NCBI GenBank assembly: GCA_013375355.1
Contig: JABXJV010000173.1
Coordinates: 1 to 8,668, forward strand
Source of the DNA: Candidatus Helarchaeota archaeon
GTDB lineage: Archaea > Asgardarchaeota > Lokiarchaeia > Helarchaeales > JABXJV01
Reading direction: 5' to 3'
Length of the DNA stretch: 8,668 nucleotides
Shown: positions 4,559-8,668 of the stretch, one piece after another
Position numbering within the stretch: the first letter of the stretch is position 1
Layout: every line of letters starts with the position of its first letter
The notes under the pieces: generated by a model
Told to the model about the DNA's origin: nothing
The model's database searches: none
What the model saw: the letters and a program-made list of their open reading frames with translations, nothing else
Program-made: the position numbers and the translations under genes

Positions 4559-4798
4559 ATGAAAGAAATTTCCAAATTAAAAGAGAAATTAATGGAAAAA
4601 ATAGCTATCTTTGGTGGTCTTTTAGTATTTTTTGGAGTCTTAATTGTTGGAGCCTTAATATATAATCTACTAACAAACACCGTTGTCATTGAATTAATAC
4701 TAATATTTTATGCACTAATTCTTGGAATAGGCTTAATTGTTATAGACATTCTATTAGCCAAGAAATTTTATAAGTATATTGAGGAAGGCTACCACTGA
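4559..4798 (+). CDS. small two-span membrane protein
   Basis: A 79-residue protein with a short amphipathic, basic N-terminus (KEISKLKEKLMEK), membrane helix 1 at about 15-37 (glycine-rich, GGLLVFFGVLIVGALIY), a short polar turn (TNT at 39-41), membrane helix 2 at about 43-66, and a cytosolic tail AKKFYKYIEEGYH. The basic residues place both termini inside the cell. The hairpin layout is common to many unrelated small archaeal membrane proteins and no family is recognised. Start: ATG with a good AGGAG. A hairpin region follows the stop. Confidence 0.85.
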   Translation: MKEISKLKEKLMEKIAIFGGLLVFFGVLIVGALIYNLLTNTVVIELILIFYALILGIGLIVIDILLAKKFYKYIEEGYH

Positions 4799-4833
4799 AA
4801 CAAACTGCGCCATTAAGACCCATAAAAAATCGT

Positions 4834-4864
4834 TCTGGTTAATGAAACCGGACTCTTTCATTAA
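4834..4864 (+). promoter_or_regulatory. two mutually exclusive hairpins behind the membrane-protein gene
   Basis: Hairpin 1 pairs 4834-4840 (TCTGGTT) with 4846-4852 (AACCGGA), one wobble, loop AATGA. Hairpin 2 pairs TTAATGAAA (4839-4847) with TTTCATTAA (4856-4864), loop of eight. They share bases 4839-4847, so only one can form. No T-run follows directly. It may be a 3'-end signal or a leader switch for the zinc-ribbon gene. Confidence 0.35.
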
Positions 4865-4883
4865 TTAATTCCCATGCTGTATA

Positions 4884-4896
4884 TGAATATATTTTT
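4884..4896 (+). promoter_or_regulatory. TATA box of the zinc-ribbon gene
   Basis: An AT-rich TATA element (AATATATTTTTAA), about 30-42 bases upstream of the TTG at 4926, which fits a short-leader transcript. Confidence 0.45.
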
Positions 4897-4925
4897 AATA
4901 AAGTAAAATTAAGTGAAGCGTAAAT

Positions 4926-5063
4926 TTGAAAAAATTAATATGTCCCATATGTAAAAAAGAAATGAAAAAAGGAGACAATTCGACTTATAATTGTAAAGAT
5001 TGCGGAGTGCGGTTACATTATGATAAATCAATTGATTCGATTTGGGATAATTTCACAAAATAA
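4926..5063 (+). CDS. 45-residue zinc-ribbon protein
   Basis: TTG start, 45 residues. Two metal-binding knuckles are plain: CPIC (6-9) and CKDCG (23-27), separated by a 13-residue linker, followed by a short beta-like C-terminus (VRLHYDKSIDSIWDNFTK). This is the layout of a single zinc ribbon, as in many archaeal small zinc proteins of transcription, translation or unknown role. An in-frame TGA at 4914-4916 limits the start; the ribosome site is weak (AGTGA). A TATA box lies upstream and T-runs downstream, so it looks like a single-gene transcript. The partner and role are unknown. Confidence 0.8.
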   Translation: MKKLICPICKKEMKKGDNSTYNCKDCGVRLHYDKSIDSIWDNFTK

Positions 5064-5086
5064 CTTTACTAACTCATAGTCTCTAA

Positions 5087-5102
5087 TTTTTTCCTTTTTT
5101 TT
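5087..5102 (+). terminator. T-run terminator behind the zinc ribbon
   Basis: T6 (5087-5092) and T8 (5095-5102) runs 24-40 bases after the stop. Confidence 0.5.
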
Positions 5103-5128
5103 GACAAACATATTTATATTTTCCATAG

Positions 5129-5452
5129 TTGAAATATTATTCAATTATTGAATTAATTAAAGATTCTGGAAGCAAAGCCGACTTAAAGAAAGAGATTCGA
5201 AAAGATATTGAAAAAATTAAAAAAAATCATTATTTAATTCCAGAAGCAAAGCTTGGTTATGTATTAATTGGGGATAGATATTGGTACTTATATGATGAAA
5301 TAGAAGAGACCGATTTTGAATTAATAAACGATTTTGAGGATTTTCCAATATACAGTTCTGTAATTTTTTGCTGTAATCCGATTTATTGCCATTTATGCAG
5401 CGAAGATTGTAAAGATGAAGAAAAAGAAAAATGTGGTTATGGTAAAATCTAA
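5129..5452 (+). CDS. 107-residue protein with a C-terminal six-cysteine cluster
   Basis: The N-terminal part (1-35) is charged and helical, the middle (36-75) looks like a small alpha/beta unit (YVLIGDRYWYLYDEIEETDF), and the C-terminus holds six cysteines at 81, 82, 87, 90, 94 and 102 (CC-x4-C-x2-C-x3-C-x7-C). This suggests a bound metal or iron-sulfur cluster in the cytosol; no signal peptide or membrane span is seen. The start is TTG; no ATG occurs anywhere in the frame. A TATA-like TATTTATAT (5110-5118) lies only 11-19 bases upstream, which is too close for a normal leader. Either transcription starts elsewhere or the true start is a little downstream. Family not recognised. Confidence 0.75.
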   Translation: MKYYSIIELIKDSGSKADLKKEIRKDIEKIKKNHYLIPEAKLGYVLIGDRYWYLYDEIEETDFELINDFEDFPIYSSVIFCCNPIYCHLCSEDCKDEEKEKCGYGKI

Positions 5453-5531
5453 ATAATTATTAAAAGAGTTCGAATAAAAAGAGATTTTATAATAGAATTT
5501 ATCGAAAGAATCCTTATTTGAGTTGACTTTT

Positions 5532-5687
5532 TTAGTTTTGACCTGTTCTGTCCATTTTTTTTAATTTTTCTTCCAATTCAGCAATAGATTTTTCTATATC
5601 TGATTTAATTTTGAAGAGTTCTTTTTCAAATATTCCTTCGATTTTTCCCCCTCTTAATTCCTCAAGTGGATGAAATGGGGATCTTTG
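5532..5687 (-). pseudogene. C-terminal remnant of a protein with a coiled-coil tail
   Basis: The minus strand is open for 51 codons between stops at 5688-5690 and 5532-5534. It reads SPFHPLEELRGGKIEGIFEK and then a heptad-like tail (IKSDIEKSIAELEEKLKKMD). The residue use is clearly protein-like, but there is no start codon at the 5' end. I read it as the last part of a lost gene; the family is not recognised. Confidence 0.4.
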
Positions 5688-5800
5688 TTAAAAAAAAGAA
5701 ACATATAACTGATTTGCAATTTTTTAAAGAAAAGGATCTTTTAAAAGAGCACTTGCATCTATATCTCGGATTTTATCACTTTATATACCCTCATGAATGA
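5675..5800 (+). pseudogene. transposase-like C-terminal remnant
   Basis: An ATG-started frame of 41 codons. Its end, KDLLKEHLHLYLGFYHFIYPHE, fits the conserved tail of DDE transposases of the IS6-like and related families (a helix with LxxHLxLYxxYYNFIRPH). It stops just after the PH motif and lacks the catalytic part, so it is a scar of an insertion sequence. The match is from memory of the family pattern, not from a search. Confidence 0.45.
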
Positions 5801-5880
5801 TTAGAATTAAAAAATAAGAAAGAAAAAAAGAGATAGTTAGAAAAAACTCCAATAATAGCATCAGGTATTACAGATCACTT

Positions 5881-6624
5881 ATGGAGGTAAAGAGAATTTT
5901 GAAATTTGAAGGAACTGCCGTGACAATTACTATAAATGTAACGGATGATAAACAAATCGATAAAGTTTTCTTGCTCTATTCAATTGATAATTTAACAACT
6001 TGGAATTTAATTCAAATGAGTTCTATAGGAGGCAATAATTACTCAGCTTCAATACCTGGTCAAAAAGGAGGAACTATTGTTTATTATCAAATATATGCAT
6101 TTGATAATGAGAGTTTTATGAAAATTAATGATAATGATGGCTCCTATTATAATTTTACTTTTCAAAAATCACCCAAAAAACCTTCAATGGGAATCATTCC
6201 TCTCGGTGAGCCCTCTCCTTTAAATATCGTTACTCTCCTAATAATCATATTAGGAGCAGTTGGTGGTGCAGTAGTCGGTTTCTTTGTGTTATATAAAAAG
6301 GAAAAATTACCATTTAAAAAAAGAACTAAAAAATTAAAATCTCCCTATAGAACTGTAAAAAGAGTCGCAAAACCTAAATTAACAGCAGTAGAATCTAAAG
6401 CACTATTGGATGAGAAAACACCCGACATTGATAAAAAATTACAAGAATTACAGAATGAACTTGATAAACAACAGTTTAAATTGGAGAGATATAAGCTGTT
6501 AAAGGAAAGAGGCACAATTTCGGATGAAACATTTTTAGACTTCAAAAAACAAATTATAAAGAAGATAGACGAACTTAGGAACCAAATTAAAGAATTAGAA
6601 AATAAAAATCATGAAGTCTATTAA
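5881..6624 (+). CDS. Ig-like ectodomain, single membrane span and cytosolic coiled coil; N-terminus probably lost
   Basis: A 247-residue protein. Residues 8-95 form an Ig/FN3-like beta domain (TAVTITINVTDD ... SIPGQKGGTIVYYQIYAFDN), a unit typical of Asgard cell-surface proteins. A membrane helix lies at about 114-138 and is followed by a strongly basic stretch (KKEKLPFKKRTKKLK), so the Ig part should be outside and the rest inside. Residues 183-245 are a coiled coil that includes a SHOCT-like segment (YKLLKERGTISDETFLDFKK). No signal peptide precedes the ectodomain: the frame is closed by TAA at 5815 and only a short basic leader (MEVKRILKFEG) is present, with a weak ribosome site. Such proteins usually begin with a signal peptide and further domains. 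I infer a 5' truncation, consistent with the remnants just upstream. Translation from the ATG is possible but secretion is doubtful. Confidence 0.75.
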   Translation: MEVKRILKFEGTAVTITINVTDDKQIDKVFLLYSIDNLTTWNLIQMSSIGGNNYSASIPGQKGGTIVYYQIYAFDNESFMKINDNDGSYYNFTFQKSPKKPSMGIIPLGEPSPLNIVTLLIIILGAVGGAVVGFFVLYKKEKLPFKKRTKKLKSPYRTVKRVAKPKLTAVESKALLDEKTPDIDKKLQELQNELDKQQFKLERYKLLKERGTISDETFLDFKKQIIKKIDELRNQIKELENKNHEVY

Positions 6625-6687
6625 TGAAATTAAATTTTTTAATAGATTAAGCGATTTTCGTTAAATTTAAAGCACTATTGCTATTTG

Positions 6688-6727
6688 ACATCATGGATGA
6701 ACAATAGTCTGAACATCCATTAGATGT
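6688..6727. repeat. hairpin across the inner boundary of the right 95-bp repeat
   Basis: ACATCATGGATG (6688-6699) pairs with CATCCATTAGATGT (6714-6727) except for a two-base bulge, with a 14-base loop. One arm lies outside the repeat and one inside, so the left copy cannot form it. Confidence 0.5.
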
Positions 6728-6796
6728 GTTGATGCTATTATGTTATGCATGAAAATATGACGACCATATTCATTCAATTTTTCTAGTATTTATTTC
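6702..6796 (-). repeat. 95-bp perfect inverted repeat, right copy
   Basis: Exact reverse complement of 3132-3226. On the plus strand it begins CAATAGTCTGAAC and ends CTAGTATTTATTTC. The distance between the inner edges of the two copies is 3475 bp. It sits in the 208-bp gap between two convergent genes. Confidence 0.93.
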
Positions 6797-6832
6797 TTTT
6801 TTTTTCTTTTTATATTTATTTCAGCTGAATTT

Positions 6833-7117
6833 TCATGTTCCTTTGAAAAATTCATGTTCTGCAACTAATTGATTCACCCTCAGATTTGTCCCCGAACTCT
6901 CCACGACCATCATTTTATTGCTCTTTTTGGCCTCCTCAAGGCAATCTGCAAATTCATGTTCTAAAGTATGTGCGGTCCTGTCATGATAGGAAGTTGCGGG
7001 TAGGAAATCATGGGTTTTATAGAATTTTTTCATATCCAGGACCACTGCACTTGGAAATTTTTCTTTGATGAATGTTGATTTACCAGCACAATGGAGACCT
7101 ATTATATGAAAGATCAT
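6833..7117 (-). CDS. short P-loop kinase-like protein, probably truncated or foreign
   Basis: A 94-residue protein that opens with a Walker A motif, GLHCAGKST (7-15), right after the first strand, and has a second strand MMVVESSGTN at about 69-78 in the position of the catalytic strand of nucleotide or small-molecule kinases. The DxxxF segment at 28-32 (DMKKF) fits a substrate-binding region. Such kinases are usually 150-200 residues with a lid and a second arginine motif; none is present, so the gene seems to end early. The DNA is richer in G and C than its neighbours (109 of 285 bases by hand count) and uses CTG, GTG, AGG and CCC codons that are rare nearby, which suggests transfer. Start: ATG with a TATA box at 7145-7154. 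Substrate unknown. Confidence 0.75.
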   Translation of the reverse strand: MIFHIIGLHCAGKSTFIKEKFPSAVVLDMKKFYKTHDFLPATSYHDRTAHTLEHEFADCLEEAKKSNKMMVVESSGTNLRVNQLVAEHEFFKGT

Positions 7118-7144
7118 ATTTTACCCACATCAATTAACTTTTCT

Positions 7145-7154
7145 ATTTATATAA
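7145..7154 (-). promoter_or_regulatory. TATA box of the P-loop kinase-like gene
   Basis: TTATATAAAT on the minus strand, about 28-37 bases before the ATG at 7115-7117. Confidence 0.5.
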
Positions 7155-7164
7155 TCAGATTATT

Positions 7165-7872
7165 TTATGTATTTTTATATGAATTATACCACTTTAGTAA
7201 ATATTCCATGAGTTTCATGCTTTTAAATTCAAGTTCATTCATTGGATCGGGACAGTAAAATTTTCCAATTGTTCCCATTAATATTACTTGCATTTCTTGT
7301 GTACCATAATTGACTTCACATACTTTACAAGATTTTGTTACTCCTAATGTAATAAACGGTTGAATATAGTTTATTTCGGAAATAGGAATTAAAAAATGAA
7401 TTTTTTCACCCAGATAAATTAGTTCTTTAGTTGTCAAAACTAGTATTCCAGTTTCTTTCCAAGCCCATTTTCTAAACCTTTTTTTTGCATAATCGGGATC
7501 TGAATATGCAATTTTACCTATTATTTTTAATGCTTGTCCCTCGTGGAGTATTTCTAGATTTATTAATTCTTGCTTGATTTTTTCTTTTACTTCTTCATCT
7601 AATTCTATAATTTTAGGTAATTCTGCCCTTAGTTCACTTTTCATAAAAATTACAGAAATAATTAACAATACAAAAACTGCTATAAAATAGAAGAGAACAA
7701 TTAGTGGAACTTCAAAAAATATATAAAAAAAAATTAAAAAAATAACACACATAATAGAAGTCGCAATTATCGTCTTTATTTTATATTCTTTTGTAAATCT
7801 TGATTTGTAAAATCCGTAAATTGGTGGTTCTTTTTTAATTAATTCACGAAATGGCTCATAATATTTTTTCAT
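7165..7872 (-). CDS. two-span membrane protein with a cytosolic PH-like domain
   Basis: A 235-residue protein. A basic N-terminus (KSRFTKEYKIK, 23-33) precedes two membrane helices at about 33-52 and 56-77, so both ends are cytosolic. Residues 83-107 are a charged helix. Residues 109-230 look like a PH/GRAM-type beta domain: strands around ILVLTTKELIYLGE (143-156), HFLIPISEINYIQPF (159-173), KVCEVNYG, MQVILMG, and a closing helix at 212-230. The pattern tTkeLIyl-iplseI is the usual signature of bacterial/archaeal PH-like domains, which bind lipids or proteins at the membrane. Start: ATG. It follows the three-span protein gene by 26 bp, so the two are likely co-transcribed. The exact family is unsure. 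Confidence 0.85.
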   Translation of the reverse strand: MKKYYEPFRELIKKEPPIYGFYKSRFTKEYKIKTIIATSIMCVIFLIFFYIFFEVPLIVLFYFIAVFVLLIISVIFMKSELRAELPKIIELDEEVKEKIKQELINLEILHEGQALKIIGKIAYSDPDYAKKRFRKWAWKETGILVLTTKELIYLGEKIHFLIPISEINYIQPFITLGVTKSCKVCEVNYGTQEMQVILMGTIGKFYCPDPMNELEFKSMKLMEYLLKWYNSYKNT

Positions 7873-7898
7873 AATGTGAATTCCCCAGTCAATTTTCT

Positions 7899-8261
7899 TT
7901 AAGTATATAATCTGTATAGATATATAAAAATTGTAAAAATTGCTAATATAAGAAGTATTATCCCATAGCTAATAATTATTAATCCTATACTTCTGATGTT
8001 CTTTTTGGTCTGTTCTTTTAATTCATTATAAGCATTTCCAGTTGAAGAAAATCTTCCCACTATTATTAACATAATTGATATTATCAACCAAATGCTAGGT
8101 AAAAATATAATATCTGTTTTTGTTGTTAAAGAAATAATTAAATAAATAATTTCTGAAACCAAAGTAACCGCAAAAACCCAAGTAGGAAATGGGGGCAGGT
8201 GTATTTTATCTTTCTCTTTAAAATTTTGTTCATTATTATTCTGATTTCTTTGATTTTCCAA
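7899..8261 (-). CDS. three-span membrane protein
   Basis: A 120-residue protein with an Asn/Gln-rich soluble N-terminus (MENQRNQNNNEQNFKEKDK), then membrane helices at about 27-46, 51-69 and 92-116; a polar, charged loop (NAYNELKEQTKKNIR) lies between the second and third. TTG (8259-8261) is the start; an ATG nearby (8272-8274) is out of frame. A GGA lies a few bases upstream. It precedes the PH-like membrane protein by 26 bp on the same strand, so the two may work in one membrane complex. No family recognised. Confidence 0.8.
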   Translation of the reverse strand: MENQRNQNNNEQNFKEKDKIHLPPFPTWVFAVTLVSEIIYLIISLTTKTDIIFLPSIWLIISIMLIIVGRFSSTGNAYNELKEQTKKNIRSIGLIIISYGIILLILAIFTIFIYLYRLYT

Positions 8262-8386
8262 TTTCTATTTCCATTTTATAATTAATTCTTTTTATTGACT
8301 TTTTATTTCATTAATTCAATCATAACCCCGCAATGCTTCACTCAATTTTGAATCTCCTTCTTTTTACTACTTTCTTTAGTGACTTC

Positions 8387-8497
8387 TTACCTTGGAAAGC
8401 CAAATATTGTGATATAAATCATAAAAATCCCAAACAAAATTAACAAAATTGCCAAAATTGCTGCCGCCACTTTCCGGCCCGTCGTCAATTCATCCAT
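8387..8497 (-). CDS. 36-residue single-span membrane microprotein
   Basis: ATG start, 36 residues: a short polar N-terminus (MDELTTGRK), one long hydrophobic helix (VAAAILAILLILFGIFMIYI) and a short end (TIFGFPR). It is preceded by AGGAGGTGAG, one of the strongest possible ribosome sites, ending three bases before the ATG, so it is very probably translated. The helix begins with small residues (AAA) and could pack against a partner. It lies between the partial membrane gene on its right and the three-span gene on its left on the same strand, and may be a small subunit or regulator of these membrane proteins. Confidence 0.82.
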   Translation of the reverse strand: MDELTTGRKVAAAILAILLILFGIFMIYITIFGFPR

Positions 8498-8500
8498 TAA

Positions 8501-8510
8501 CTCACCTCCT
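8501..8510 (-). promoter_or_regulatory. near-perfect Shine-Dalgarno of the 36-residue protein
   Basis: AGGAGGTGAG on the minus strand. GGAGGTGA is fully complementary to the usual archaeal 16S 3' end, which supports both the start and the reality of the microprotein. Confidence 0.85.
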
Positions 8511-8537
8511 GTGAACAAAAATCAAATTAAAACCCGA

Positions 8538-8668
8538 CTATATATTTTCCCCTTTACTCTTATTTTTGATGTGTTTCCTTATCGTATAAATTACAATTAC
8601 GCATATAACTATTCCCACTCCAATAAGAAGGAGAAGGTTCCTATTATTTAAGTCATTAGATACTTGAA
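8538..8668 (-). CDS. C-terminus of a membrane-anchored protein, cut by the right edge
   Basis: Open on the minus strand from the window edge to TAG at 8538-8540. The 42 visible residues are a polar stretch (QVSNDLNNRN), a membrane helix (LLLLIGVGIVICVIVIYTI) and a basic tail (RKHIKNKSKGENI). This is the usual end of an archaeal surface protein with an outside domain and a C-terminal anchor. The main domain lies outside the window. The stop is 40 bp before the ATG of the 36-residue protein, which fits one transcript. Confidence 0.75.
   Translation of the reverse strand, partial: QVSNDLNNRNLLLLIGVGIVICVIVIYTIRKHIKNKSKGENI

Larger units (their letters stand above)
5453..5880. other. 428-bp gap holding gene remnants
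   Basis: It contains the tail of a coiled-coil protein on the minus strand (5532-5687) and the tail of a transposase-like protein on the plus strand (5675-5800), which overlap slightly. The rest is AT-rich sequence without a visible RNA gene. Confidence 0.6.

Noticed and set aside
4429..4689. 86-codon form of the minus-strand frame
   Set aside because: Its N-terminal half is antisense to the two-span membrane protein; only the last part (to 4518) is kept as a low-confidence possibility.
6345..6545. 66-codon minus-strand frame
   Set aside because: Antisense shadow of the coiled-coil part of the Ig-like protein.
6702..6796. A protein reading through the 95-bp repeat (SEHPLDVLMLLCYA with TAG before and TGA after), perhaps by pyrrolysine or stop readthrough
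   Set aside because: Looks faintly transposase-like, but every frame of the repeat has stops, there is no start or ribosome site, and the flanks differ between copies; not enough to claim readthrough.
6886..7068. 60-codon plus-strand frame
   Set aside because: Antisense to the P-loop kinase-like gene, whose Walker A motif decides the strand.
8316..8359. AAGGAG followed by a nine-codon frame (TTG start at 8343-8345, minus strand)
   Set aside because: Too short to support as a gene; could be a leader peptide before the three-span protein, but nothing else points to regulation.
1..8668. CRISPR array, tRNA, rRNA or toxin-antitoxin pair
   Set aside because: No regularly spaced repeats, no tRNA cloverleaf and no rRNA segment were seen; the small adjacent genes show no toxin or antitoxin motifs.

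Overview
The window most likely comes from an Asgard archaeon, close to Lokiarchaeia. It is AT-rich and carries Ras/Rab-type small GTPases of eukaryotic style, one of them fused to a longin-like domain. It also has a canonical archaeal histone, archaeal TATA boxes, Shine-Dalgarno sites complementary to an archaeal 16S 3' end, frequent TTG starts, and a surface protein with an Ig-like ectodomain and a single membrane span. The lineage is inferred from gene content; there is no rRNA in the window.

Left part (1-2101, minus strand): a possible transcription unit reads winged-helix regulator, longin-GTPase fusion, stand-alone Ras/Rab-like GTPase. It is followed by a GTPase paralogue that has lost everything before its G3 box. 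The fusion protein lacks the catalytic glutamine of G3. Next (2102-2962, mostly plus strand) is a promoter-bearing gap and a 154-residue protein built almost wholly from a degenerate 16-residue helical repeat.

Middle (3132-6796): a 3.5-kb segment lies between two perfect 95-bp inverted copies of a non-coding repeat. It opens with a decayed gene end and two tandem stem-loop (MITE-like) elements that share end sequences. Then comes a compact histone locus: histone, a 33-residue protein that is exactly six EEEKK units, and a 52-residue helical protein. Small plus-strand genes follow: a two-span membrane protein, a 45-residue zinc ribbon and a cysteine-rich 107-residue protein. A 428-bp graveyard holds a coiled-coil tail and a transposase-like tail. 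The segment ends with an Ig-like/TM/coiled-coil protein that seems to have lost its signal peptide. Several insertion scars and truncated genes inside the repeats suggest a rearrangement hot spot.

Right part (6797-8668, minus strand): a short P-loop kinase-like gene with base composition unlike its neighbours, then a run of membrane proteins (two-span protein with a PH-like cytosolic domain, three-span protein, 36-residue single-span protein with a near-perfect Shine-Dalgarno, and the C-terminus of another single-span protein cut by the window edge). Six of fifteen complete genes start with TTG. Several real genes here are under 60 codons and are easy to miss.
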